The notes beneath the pieces are model-generated. The model searched no databases and was not told the origin of the DNA. It saw nothing but the letters and a program-made list of their open reading frames with translations. Shown piece by piece: positions 1 through 5,911 of a stretch of 8,197 nt of DNA. Source of the DNA: an uncultured Fusobacterium sp. Lineage in GTDB: Bacteria; Fusobacteriota; Fusobacteriia; Fusobacteriales; Fusobacteriaceae. Positions within the stretch are counted from its first letter, which is position 1; every line of letters begins with the position of its first letter. The stretch covers positions 1 to 8,197 of the forward strand of contig NZ_CAJKIS010000067.1 in assembly GCF_905200055.1 (NCBI RefSeq), in the 5' to 3' direction. Position numbers and translations under genes: made by a program.

Positions 1-1
1 C

Positions 2-55
2 TGTAAAACTAACGATATATTAAAGAACCTAGCTTAGCTAGATAAATTATAGTTT
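2..55 (-). repeat. Left copy of an inverted dispersed repeat
   Basis: This segment matches the reverse complement of 8082-8137. The inner 25 bases (31-55 against 8082-8106) differ at one position. The outer part is more diverged: over about 56 bases I count 8 mismatches and 2 single-base gaps by hand. It contains a small hairpin, CTAGC-TTA-GCTAG, at 29-41. The copy may continue beyond the window start. No open reading frame or transposase accompanies it, so it resembles a non-coding intergenic repeat family rather than an insertion sequence. The strand is arbitrary and only marks its orientation opposite to the right copy. Confidence 0.7.
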
Positions 56-60
56 TCTAG

Positions 61-95
61 ATTATGTACATAATAACATTTAGAGTAGACTCTAA
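61..95. other. Two short palindromes downstream of the DUF1848 gene
   Basis: ATTATGTACATAAT (61-74) is a perfect 14-base palindrome. TTAGAGT-AG-ACTCTAA (80-95) is a perfect inverted repeat with a very tight loop. They lie just past the stop codon of the minus-strand gene that ends at 108. The second could be a weak transcription end for that gene, but no clear T-run follows it on the minus strand, so I do not call it a terminator. The first looks like a possible dimeric protein-binding site, without further support. Confidence 0.35.
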
Positions 96-107
96 GTCAA
101 GAAAAAT

Positions 108-1088
108 TTATTTTTCAAAAAAAAGTGTCCTATTATTTGAGTTTTCTTCAACTACTTTCTCTTTCTTTTTAGTTGAAACTGGTTTTATCTTCCTATCCTT
201 TATTACTGCACCTAAAGGCACTTCTCCAATAAGAAGTTCTCCCTCTTTATTGTGAAGTTCATAATTTTTTTTAGCCATATCCTTATTAAAATTAGCATAA
301 CAATATGTACAACCATGTATACAAGTGTTGTACTCACCTATATCCACACTTTGAACACAACCACACTCTTCCCTTTGATTTTTATCCTTTCCATATTTTA
401 AATGATTTCCAGTTATTTTAGCTATTAAATCACTATCAATACATTTTCCAGCTTTTACTCCTATCTTTTCAAAGCTTTCTCTTCTACTTTCAGAACACAT
501 TTCAATAGTGATATTATGCTCTTTAGCTATATTGTAGAAAGTTTTTACTAACTCATCTTCTTCAGCCTCTGTAGGTTTTCTAATTTTCAAATGTCTTGAA
601 TTTCTCTCTGTTCTTTGGTATAGATCAATAAAGCTAATTACACATTTATCAGTATATCCAACTAATTTTTCACATAGCTTTTTAAAGGCGATTTTATGAT
701 ATTCCATAGTGTAATCTTTATTGATAAATATTGGGTCATATCTTAAAATCATTCTCTCTTTTCCTAAAATTTTAGAAAGTTCAATAAAATTATCAATTAT
801 TAATTTTTTATTTTGAACAAGTGGCTCCACATCTTTTTTATATGGTGAGATAGTGTATTGAAAATAGTAGTTATATCCCTCTAATTTATCCAAATTTTTC
901 ATCATAGGTCTAGCATTTTTTGTCCAAAATACAAAGCAATCAACATCTTCTTTTTTTAAACTAACTTTCCCTATCTGCTTACTATTCATAGGATTTTTTA
1001 CATATACATAACCATCTTTTAATCTATTAAAAAACCATTCACTATAAAAAGCTGGTATATCTGTCCTTCTACTTACACTTATAATCAT
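108..1088 (-). CDS. DUF1848 family protein with C-terminal CX3CX2C cysteine cluster
   Basis: A 326-residue protein that I recognise as the DUF1848 family, whose biochemical role is not established. Family-like segments are the N-terminal SVSRRTDIPAFY (4-15), FWTKNARPM (54-62) and ILRYDPI (114-120). Near the C terminus, ECGC (241-244) is followed by CIHGCTYC (256-263), a CX3CX2C arrangement as used by radical SAM enzymes to hold a 4Fe-4S cluster. In ordinary radical SAM proteins that motif lies near the N terminus, so its place after about 255 residues is notable. A basic tail closes the protein (296-326). The start is ATG with a GAGGAG site (minus strand, 1094-1099) that overlaps the stop of the upstream methyltransferase-like gene, so the two are probably translated from one mRNA. 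Iron-sulfur binding is likely; radical SAM chemistry is an inference. Confidence 0.85.
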   Translation of the reverse strand: MIISVSRRTDIPAFYSEWFFNRLKDGYVYVKNPMNSKQIGKVSLKKEDVDCFVFWTKNARPMMKNLDKLEGYNYYFQYTISPYKKDVEPLVQNKKLIIDNFIELSKILGKERMILRYDPIFINKDYTMEYHKIAFKKLCEKLVGYTDKCVISFIDLYQRTERNSRHLKIRKPTEAEEDELVKTFYNIAKEHNITIEMCSESRRESFEKIGVKAGKCIDSDLIAKITGNHLKYGKDKNQREECGCVQSVDIGEYNTCIHGCTYCYANFNKDMAKKNYELHNKEGELLIGEVPLGAVIKDRKIKPVSTKKKEKVVEENSNNRTLFFEK

Positions 1089-1098
1089 ATTCTCTCCT

Positions 1099-1986
1099 CT
1101 ATCTCTCTAAATAAATTATTTTAAATGTCATTTGTGAAGTTTTTAAAATTGGTGAACGTTTAAGTAGATCACTACATGCAGTTTCACAATTTTTCCCAGT
1201 TAATTTGAATTTTTTACATTGAGTATATAATCCTGTTATATAATTTAATACCTCTCTAGGAAAAATTATATCATTTGTTACTTGATAGATATATGGTGCA
1301 TTATCATTTGATATTGTTGTTTCAGAATCAACTACTAAGTATCCATGTTTTCTTATAAATACATCTGTTATTTTTTCCAATCTTTGTAAATCACTATCTA
1401 TGCGAGTTTTTCTAATAGCTCCTATCAATACAATCTTATTAGAATTAAATCTCTTTTTAGCAAAAATATCTTTTAAATGTTGAAAAGCAAACTCATTAAA
1501 TTCACTTATAGACTTAGGAAAGATAATTGTATTGTAATCTTCCTCTAAATTATCTATATCTAAAATATTACAATTTTTAAATTTCCCATTCATTTTACTA
1601 AATTCACCATATTTCCATTTTACCACATCAATACCAGTGTAATTAATAGAACAATTTAGTTTTTCCTTTTCTTTTAGAAAATTTAATCCCCAAAGATCTA
1701 CTCCACAACCACAACCTAAAGATAGAATTGAACAATTTTCATTTAAAAAATTTCTTTCAAAAACTTGCTTATAAATACAATAGTATTCTGTTAAATAAGC
1801 TGGAAGATATTTTAATAGATAGAATTTTTGTACCATTTCATCTTCATAATTAGGTAATCTTGTTCCTGAAAAATTAAACTCTTTTAATTGGCAAAGATAC
1901 CCTCTTTTATAGATATCTCTTTGAAAATCTTGAAAAATTAGACTCATTTTCTCATTAAGAAAATTTTTAGTATTAGTTATCATCAT
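1099..1986 (-). CDS. Class I SAM-dependent methyltransferase-like protein
   Basis: A 295-residue soluble protein. SILSLGCGCGVDLWG (86-100) has the G-x-G-x-G shape of motif I of class I methyltransferases, and TGID (117-120) fits the acidic end of the second strand that binds the adenosine ribose. FPKSISEF (157-164) sits where motif IV is expected but lacks the NPPY or DPPY form of amino-methylating DNA enzymes. The helical part before motif I (about 50-80, with a YLLKYLPAYLTEYY stretch) loosely recalls Rsm22-like proteins, but I cannot assign a substrate. No membrane segment or signal peptide is visible. The first of two tandem ATG codons is chosen because a GGGGAG site (1995-2000, minus strand) lies 8 bases before it. 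It is the first gene of a pair with the DUF1848 gene, 10 bases apart. Fold call fairly sure; function unknown. Confidence 0.7.
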   Translation of the reverse strand: MMITNTKNFLNEKMSLIFQDFQRDIYKRGYLCQLKEFNFSGTRLPNYEDEMVQKFYLLKYLPAYLTEYYCIYKQVFERNFLNENCSILSLGCGCGVDLWGLNFLKEKEKLNCSINYTGIDVVKWKYGEFSKMNGKFKNCNILDIDNLEEDYNTIIFPKSISEFNEFAFQHLKDIFAKKRFNSNKIVLIGAIRKTRIDSDLQRLEKITDVFIRKHGYLVVDSETTISNDNAPYIYQVTNDIIFPREVLNYITGLYTQCKKFKLTGKNCETACSDLLKRSPILKTSQMTFKIIYLER

Positions 1987-2021
1987 AATAATTTCTCCCC
2001 TCTGTTTTATCTTATGATGTA

Positions 2022-2050
2022 ATTATAAAGGAGATAAATTACAAAAAAAT
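2022..2050 (-). promoter_or_regulatory. Possible promoter of the methyltransferase-DUF1848 pair
   Basis: On the minus strand a perfect TATAAT (plus-strand ATTATA, 2022-2027) lies about 36 bases before the start codon. The -35 position (about 2045-2050) reads ATTTTT, which is poor. In such A+T-rich DNA the -10 alone is weak proof, but its position between the upstream terminator and the ribosome binding site is right. Confidence 0.4.
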
Positions 2051-2070
2051 CTAAAAATTACTTTTTTTAA

Positions 2071-2110
2071 AATAAAAACTCCTATTAGAATTTTTTCAAT
2101 TCCAATAGGA
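2071..2110 (-). terminator. Intrinsic terminator of the SPFH gene
   Basis: On the minus strand, TCCTATTGGAA (2100-2110) pairs with TTCTAATAGGA (2080-2090) to give an 11-bp stem with one G-U pair. The loop is 9 bases (2091-2099), and GTTTTTATT follows. It sits 17 bases past the stop codon and isolates this gene from the methyltransferase-DUF1848 pair downstream. Confidence 0.85.
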
Positions 2111-2127
2111 AGTCTTTAGTAAGATAT

Positions 2128-2919
2128 TTAATTTCCAAGTTTAATAATAGGTTGTGTATTTTCTCCACTAACTTGAGGCAGTTTTCCATCCCATTTTTCA
2201 ATAGCCATTTTTTGAAGAAGAACTGGAGAAAGAGAGGCAGACTCTACCTCATTTGCTTTAGCTTGTAACTCTTTTTCCTTTAATTTATACTCAGCTAAAA
2301 ATACCTTGTTTTCAGCCTCAACTCTTATTTTTTCCTGTTCAAATTTAGTTCTTTCAACCTCTTGTTCAGCTACTTTTTTAGCCTCAATAGCCTTTTCATA
2401 CTCCATAGAGAAATCATGGTTTGTAATTGAAACATTTGAAACAGCTAAACCATAAGCTTCAAAATCATCTTTTAAATCTTGATAAATCATATTACTTAAT
2501 TCCTGTCTTTTTGACACAAACTCCTCTATTGTATATTTACTAATAGACGCTTGTACAACCTCTTTAGTTCTTGGGGCTATAAAGTTTGTTTCATGCATAC
2601 CTTTAAAAGCTCTATATAATTTTTCAGGATCAGAAACAAAGCTTTGTACAGTTAGATCTAAAATTATAGATTGCATATCCTTTGTACTTACTGACATATC
2701 ATCAAAATTATATATTTTATCTCTTATCTCCATAATCTCTTTTGTTTGAACTATTGGAATTTTAAAGTTTAATCCCTCTCTATCAATTCTTGAAACTTTT
2801 CCCCAACTTGAAACTATTGCTACTTCTCCAGTTTTAACTGTATAAAAAGATGTAGAAAATAGAAATAGTAAGATAATTATAAAAAATCCGAAAGTTCCCA
2901 ATATAATCTGTTTTTTCAT
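2128..2919 (-). CDS. SPFH/prohibitin-family membrane protein (HflC-like)
   Basis: A 263-residue protein with a single N-terminal membrane anchor (about 5-25, very rich in I, L and F). An SPFH/Band 7 domain follows from TVKTGEVAIVSSWGKV (27-42) to about residue 175. Then comes a charged E/K/A-rich helix (about 176-228) likely to form a coiled coil, and a tail with LLQKMAIEKWDGKLP typical of bacterial prohibitin-like proteins. Family members assemble into ring-like or cage-like oligomers on the membrane and often modulate membrane proteases or membrane order; which applies here cannot be told. HflC proper works with HflK, but no HflK or NfeD-type partner is next to it. The gene has its own promoter and terminator, and is divergent from the histidine decarboxylase gene. 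The start is supported by AGGAGG (minus strand, 2927-2932) 7 bases ahead. Confidence 0.88.
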   Translation of the reverse strand: MKKQIILGTFGFFIIILLFLFSTSFYTVKTGEVAIVSSWGKVSRIDREGLNFKIPIVQTKEIMEIRDKIYNFDDMSVSTKDMQSIILDLTVQSFVSDPEKLYRAFKGMHETNFIAPRTKEVVQASISKYTIEEFVSKRQELSNMIYQDLKDDFEAYGLAVSNVSITNHDFSMEYEKAIEAKKVAEQEVERTKFEQEKIRVEAENKVFLAEYKLKEKELQAKANEVESASLSPVLLQKMAIEKWDGKLPQVSGENTQPIIKLGN

Positions 2920-2950
2920 TTTCTTTCCTCCTAAACATATTGTATTTACT

Positions 2951-2980
2951 ATATTACCATTTATTAACAGAGTTTTTCAA
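2951..2980 (-). promoter_or_regulatory. Promoter of the SPFH gene
   Basis: On the minus strand TTGAAA (plus 2975-2980) and TAATAT (plus 2951-2956) are separated by 18 bases. The -10 is preceded by TGG, giving an extended -10 (TGn). It lies about 32 bases before the start codon, a normal distance. Confidence 0.6.
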
Positions 2981-3096
2981 TATTTTTTCTAATAGAATAA
3001 AAAATATAATAATTTTTTATTTTTAATAAAAGGAATCTCTAATTATTTTTGAATACCTCATATAGATAGTTGTTAAATTATCTGGATTTGTCATAG

Positions 3097-3108
3097 TAAT
3101 AATTATTA
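3097..3108. other. Palindrome just upstream of the decarboxylase ribosome binding site
   Basis: TAATAATTATTA is a perfect 12-base palindrome ending 9 bases before the GGAGGG site of the decarboxylase gene. It could be an operator or chance in A+T-rich DNA. No convincing sigma-70-type promoter for the decarboxylase could be fixed in 2981-3110; TTGAAT (3049-3054) has only a poor -10 partner. Confidence 0.25.
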
Positions 3109-3117
3109 TTGTTAAAT

Positions 3118-3123
3118 GGAGGG
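3118..3123 (+). promoter_or_regulatory. Ribosome binding site that fixes the decarboxylase start
   Basis: GGAGGG lies 6 bases before the ATG at 3130. An in-frame TTG at 3109 would add seven residues, but it lies upstream of this site and is rejected. Confidence 0.85.
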
Positions 3124-3129
3124 TTTATA

Positions 3130-4047
3130 ATGGAAAAAGAAAGAAAAGTACGTGCACCAAGAATCGACAAAACAGCAATTAGTCCTTATGAAAACTACTG
3201 TGATGGATATGGAGCTCCAGGGGCTCAAGGAAATGGTTATGTTTCAGTTTTAAAAGTATCAGTTGGAACAGTTGAAAAAACAGATGACTTCTTACTAGAT
3301 GGAATAGTTTCATATGATAGAGCTGAAATAAATGATGCTTATGTTGGACAGATAAATATGTTAACTGCCTCATCATTTTGTGGAATTGCAGGACAAGTAT
3401 GGGGGCATGATTTAGCAGCTCACAACGATATTATTGAGAAAAAAATAAAACCAGTTTTAGAAATAGATCAATATGATGGTTCTAAACTACATGTTTATGA
3501 TGCTAAGCCATTACTAGAAGCAGGAATAGAACTATTTGGTACAGAAAAAGAAAGAAGATTTACTCTTCTACCAGGAGCTCATACAATTTGTGCAAATAAA
3601 GGGGTAACAGCATACAGACCAAAAGAAGATAGACCTTTAAAAGAGGGAGAAGCTTATGGAGTATGGTGTTTTATAGCTCTATCACTATCAGCGGACAGAG
3701 ATAATTGTGCAGATCTATTTATAGAAGATGCTGGACTATGGACAAAAAATGACAGTGCAGAAGATCTTAAAGCATTCCTAGAAGAACACAGAAAATCAGT
3801 AGCATGGTCAGTTGTAAGTTGTGGACAAGATTCTCATGTTTTATTTGAAAGAACATATGTTGGATTTGCTTATACTATAATGAAACCAGGAGAAATTGGA
3901 ACATCACTTACTTGTGCTCCATATGTAAGCTTAGCTAGAAATGCTGTACCTTCTCAAGGATTTAATTCATTGAATAAGATCTCATTAAAAGAATGGTTAA
4001 AAGACAGAGATTTAACTTCATTAGTTGAAAAAATCAATAAAAAATAG
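3130..4047 (+). CDS. hdcA: Pyruvoyl-dependent histidine decarboxylase proenzyme
   Basis: A 305-residue proenzyme that converts L-histidine to histamine and CO2. It belongs to the pyruvoyl type, which needs no pyridoxal phosphate. The self-cleavage site TASSF (79-83) places the serine pair at Ser81-Ser82, the numbering of the Lactobacillus 30a enzyme. Cleavage would give a beta chain of 81 residues and an alpha chain whose first residue becomes the pyruvoyl group. SYDRAE (61-66) supplies the active-site Tyr62 and Asp63, and FIEDAG (197-202) the region of the catalytic glutamate. SPY, GNGYV, ICANKGVTA and FAYTIMKPGEIG are also family signatures. From memory the sequence is closer to the Clostridium perfringens enzyme than to the lactobacillar one, so transfer is possible. 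The gene stands alone between its own gap and a terminator. No histidine-histamine antiporter (HdcP) or HdcB gene adjoins it. Its role is probably acid resistance or energy gain, and histamine release. Confidence 0.95.
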   Translation: MEKERKVRAPRIDKTAISPYENYCDGYGAPGAQGNGYVSVLKVSVGTVEKTDDFLLDGIVSYDRAEINDAYVGQINMLTASSFCGIAGQVWGHDLAAHNDIIEKKIKPVLEIDQYDGSKLHVYDAKPLLEAGIELFGTEKERRFTLLPGAHTICANKGVTAYRPKEDRPLKEGEAYGVWCFIALSLSADRDNCADLFIEDAGLWTKNDSAEDLKAFLEEHRKSVAWSVVSCGQDSHVLFERTYVGFAYTIMKPGEIGTSLTCAPYVSLARNAVPSQGFNSLNKISLKEWLKDRDLTSLVEKINKK

Positions 4048-4075
4048 GATAGTTTATAACTTATAATATTAAGAG

Positions 4076-4108
4076 AAAGAGGGTGAATAAAATTTTGCCC
4101 TCTTTTTT
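4076..4108 (+). terminator. Intrinsic terminator of the histidine decarboxylase gene
   Basis: AAAGAGGG (4076-4083) pairs with CCCTCTTT (4098-4105). Weaker inner pairing of TGAA with TTTG leaves a six-base loop, and the stem runs into a T-rich tract (4101-4108). It lies about 28 bases past the stop, making the decarboxylase a single-gene transcript. Confidence 0.88.
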
Positions 4109-4155
4109 AATAGAAAGAAAAAAGATCTATTATATATCTATGATTGATTTCAATA

Positions 4156-4183
4156 TTGTTTTTAGCTCCAATTATGATATAAT
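4156..4183 (+). promoter_or_regulatory. Promoter of the endonuclease IV-nitroreductase unit
   Basis: A perfect TATAAT (4178-4183) is preceded by TGA, giving an extended -10. TTGTTT (4156-4161) lies 16 bases upstream as a moderate -35. The start codon follows 26 bases after the -10. Confidence 0.65.
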
Positions 4184-4209
4184 ATTACTATAAAAGAAAA
4201 GGAGAAAAA

Positions 4210-5076
4210 ATGACTAGAGAAGAAAGAATTAAAAATAAATTTGTTGGAGCACATGTCACTACAACAGGAGGAGTTTTCAATGCTCCTAAAAATGCTAAGG
4301 AGATAGGAGCAAGAGCTTTTGCACTATTTCTAAAAAATCAAAGACGTTGGGATGCAAAACCATACACAGATGAAGATATAGCTAAATTTAAAAAAGCTAT
4401 GGTTGAAAATGGTTATAGTGCTGATTATGTATTACCCCATGATAGCTATCTTATCAATTTAGGAGCAGAGGACACAGAAAAAAGAGAAAAATCATTAAAT
4501 GCCTTTATTGATGAGATGAAAAGATGTGAAGCATTGGGGTTAAAATATCTAAATACACACCCAGGAAGTCACTTAAATGAGATCAGCGAGGAAAAGTGTA
4601 TAGAAAATATTGCTGATTGTATCAACAAGGCTATTGATGCCACTGAGTATGCAATAGTTGTGTTGGAAACAACTGCTGGACAAGGTTCAAATATGGGATA
4701 TAAATTTGAACATATTGGAAAGATAATTGAAAAAATTGAGAATAAAGATAGAGTTGGAGTATGTATTGACACTTGCCACTCTTTATGTGCTGGTTATGAG
4801 CTTAAAGATGAGGCTGGATATGAAAACACTATGTCAGAGTTTGAAAAGCATATAGGGTTTAAATATCTAAAAGCTGTACATCTAAATGATTCTAAATTTG
4901 ATACTGGAACTAGAAAAGATAGACATGACAGCATAGGGAAAGGTGTTCTAGGAATGGAGTTTTTTGAAAGACTTATGAATGACCCTAGATTTGATAATAT
5001 ACCTATTATTCTTGAAACAATTGATGATACTATTTGGAAAGAGGAGATTGAACTTTTATATAGTTTGATTAAATAA
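4210..5076 (+). CDS. nfo: Endonuclease IV (apurinic/apyrimidinic endonuclease)
   Basis: A 288-residue cytoplasmic DNA-repair enzyme that cuts the backbone 5' to abasic sites and clears blocked 3' ends, using three zinc ions in a TIM barrel. All nine metal ligands of the E. coli enzyme can be placed with a constant offset of 8: His77, His117, Glu153, Asp187, His190, His224, Asp237, His239 and Glu269. Family segments are FVGAHV (11-16), LPHDSYLINL (75-84), NTHPGSHL (115-122), ETTAGQGSN (153-161), VCIDTCH (184-190) and HLNDSK (224-229). Length is normal. The start follows GGAG (4201-4204) by 5 bases. It is the first gene of a pair with the nitroreductase, 18 bases apart. Confidence 0.97.
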   Translation: MTREERIKNKFVGAHVTTTGGVFNAPKNAKEIGARAFALFLKNQRRWDAKPYTDEDIAKFKKAMVENGYSADYVLPHDSYLINLGAEDTEKREKSLNAFIDEMKRCEALGLKYLNTHPGSHLNEISEEKCIENIADCINKAIDATEYAIVVLETTAGQGSNMGYKFEHIGKIIEKIENKDRVGVCIDTCHSLCAGYELKDEAGYENTMSEFEKHIGFKYLKAVHLNDSKFDTGTRKDRHDSIGKGVLGMEFFERLMNDPRFDNIPIILETIDDTIWKEEIELLYSLIK

Positions 5077-5094
5077 ACATAGGAGGTTTTTTAT

Positions 5095-5601
5095 ATGGAT
5101 TTTTTAAGTAGAAGAACAGTGAGAAAGTACAAAGATAAACCAGTAGAAAAAGAAGTGATTATGGAGCTTATGAAAACTGCTCTAGTTGCTCCAAGTGGAA
5201 GAAATAGAAGACCTTATGAATATGTAGTTGTAGATGATAAAGAGTTACTACAAAAGCTTTCTGTATCTAAGGATGGAGGAGCTGGATTTATGGCAGATGC
5301 ACCTTTAGCAGTTGTGATATTTGTACATGATACACCAACTTGTTTAGATGATGGAGCAATAGCTAGTACAGTTATCCAATTAAAAGCACATGAATTAGGT
5401 TTAGGTTCTTGTTGGATTCAAACTATGGGAAAAGTAAACAGTGAAGGACGTTCAACAGAAGAAGTTATAAAAGAGCTATTAAATGTACCTGCTGAATTAA
5501 AATTACATAATATGATATCATTAGGATATCCAGATGAAGAAAAACCTGCTTATACTGAAAGTGACGTAGATTTGGCTAAACTTCATTTCAATAAATTCTA
5601 A
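5095..5601 (+). CDS. Nitroreductase-family flavoprotein
   Basis: A 168-residue protein of the FMN-dependent nitroreductase superfamily, small for the group. The N-terminal FLSRRTVRKYKD (3-14) holds the arginines that contact the FMN phosphate, APSGRNRRPYEYVVV (32-46) is the second flavin-site segment, and the helix around DDGAIASTVIQLKAHELG (85-102) is the usual dimer-interface helix. SLGYPDEEKPA (142-152) is the usual C-terminal flavin-site segment. Family members use NAD(P)H to reduce nitro compounds, quinones or flavins; the physiological substrate is not predictable. It is probably co-transcribed with nfo, since the gap is 18 bases and AGGAGG (5081-5086) is 8 bases before the ATG. No clear terminator follows, so some transcripts may run on into the histidine leader. 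There is no signal peptide, so it is cytoplasmic. Confidence 0.9.
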   Translation: MDFLSRRTVRKYKDKPVEKEVIMELMKTALVAPSGRNRRPYEYVVVDDKELLQKLSVSKDGGAGFMADAPLAVVIFVHDTPTCLDDGAIASTVIQLKAHELGLGSCWIQTMGKVNSEGRSTEEVIKELLNVPAELKLHNMISLGYPDEEKPAYTESDVDLAKLHFNKF

Positions 5602-5641
5602 TGAAAATTGTCTTTTTTATAGATACACTTGTAAAAAAATA

Positions 5642-5670
5642 TTGACATTTGTTTTTTTTGGTAGTATCAT
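5642..5670 (+). promoter_or_regulatory. Promoter of the histidine leader and ABC transporter operon
   Basis: A consensus -35 TTGACA (5642-5647), a 17-base spacer and a near-consensus -10 TATCAT (5665-5670) form one of the best-looking promoters in the window. Transcription would start near A5677, about 27 bases before the leader ATG and about 235 bases before the first transporter gene. That leaves a long structured leader RNA. Confidence 0.85.
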
Positions 5671-5703
5671 AAGTCTATATTAATAAAACAAAAGGAGAAA
5701 ATT

Positions 5704-5757
5704 ATGAAAGTCACTAAAGTTCTTAACAACGTAATACATCATCACCATCATAGATAG
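5704..5757 (+). CDS. Histidine attenuator leader peptide (MKVTKVLNNVIHHHHHR)
   Basis: A 17-codon open reading frame encoding five consecutive histidines (codons CAT CAT CAC CAT CAT, 5737-5751), then Arg and a TAG stop. A ribosome binding site (GGAG, 5694-5697) lies 6 bases before the ATG, and the promoter and predicted start site sit just upstream. The composition matches the logic of his operon leader peptides, for example the run of seven His in the enterobacterial hisL product, although the flanking residues differ. Its job would be to sense charged tRNA-His: the translating ribosome pauses at the His run when the tRNA is uncharged, and so directs the fold of the RNA that follows. The peptide itself probably has no further function. 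Mixed His codons and correct reading signals argue against a simple CAT repeat. Confidence 0.9.
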   Translation: MKVTKVLNNVIHHHHHR

Positions 5758-5886
5758 AGAGTTTGTTTTTATGTTAAACATAGATGCAGACTCTATTTGC
5801 AATGCTAAAGAGTCTGTATCTGTGGTGGAACTTAAAGCTTTTATAAATTAGTAAGCCATCTAGATACAATGCTAGATGGCTTTTTT
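5745..5886 (+). promoter_or_regulatory. Histidine-responsive transcription attenuator (alternative RNA pairings)
   Basis: By hand I find competing pairings. (a) 5758-5766 with 5786-5794, 9 bp. (b) 5745-5756, within the last His codons, Arg and stop, with 5817-5828, 12 bp. (c) 5779-5794 with 5809-5824, 16 bp including two G-U, exclusive of both (a) and (b). (d) GGTGG-AA-CTTA (5824-5834) with TAAG-CCATC (5852-5860), which hides the 5' arm of the terminator. Model: when histidine is ample, (a) and (b) form after the ribosome leaves, GGTGG is locked away and the terminator forms. When tRNA-His is uncharged, the stalled ribosome covers 5745-5766, (c) forms, (d) is free to form and transcription continues into the transporter. 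The pairings are seen directly; the switching order is inference. A TGGTGGAAC stretch recalls the T-box core, but no specifier stem I was found, and TGGA would not pair with the usual C73 of tRNA-His. Confidence 0.8.
5853..5886 (+). terminator. Attenuator terminator before the transporter genes
   Basis: AAGCCATCTAG (5853-5863) pairs perfectly with CTAGATGGCTT (5872-5882), an 11-bp stem whose outer two pairs overlap the T-run. The loop is 8 bases and six T follow the GC-containing core (5881-5886). It lies between promoter and first structural gene, so it can only be a regulatory, conditional terminator. The ribosome binding site of the binding-protein gene begins 14 bases later. Confidence 0.92.
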
Positions 5887-5911
5887 ATTTAGAATAAAAG
5901 GAGGATTTGTT

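Noticed and set aside
64..255. Plus-strand reading frame overlapping the end of the DUF1848 gene
   Set aside because: It is antisense to a recognised family protein and has no ribosome binding site or recognisable product.
3109..3129. Seven-residue N-terminal extension of the decarboxylase from a TTG codon
   Set aside because: The GGAGGG site lies between this codon and the ATG at 3130, and the shorter form places the cleavage serines at 81-82 as in the characterised enzyme.
4110..4145. Weak inverted repeat AGAT...ATCT before nfo
   Set aside because: The arms are four bases long in A+T-rich DNA, which is expected by chance.
5771..5851. A 26-codon reading frame, ATG at 5771 to TAG at 5849-5851, between the leader peptide and the terminator
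   Set aside because: It lies entirely within the attenuator's paired segments, has only a weak ribosome binding site (GAGAG), and its sequence is explained by the RNA structure.
5677..5890. T-box riboswitch, suggested by TGGTGGAAC at 5823-5831
   Set aside because: No stem I with specifier loop or AGATGA-type element was found. The TGGA does not fit the C73 discriminator of tRNA-His, and the His-rich translated leader explains the region.
5876..5911. Upstream ATG for the binding protein
   Set aside because: It lies inside the terminator hairpin, has no ribosome binding site, and would put charged residues before the signal peptide.
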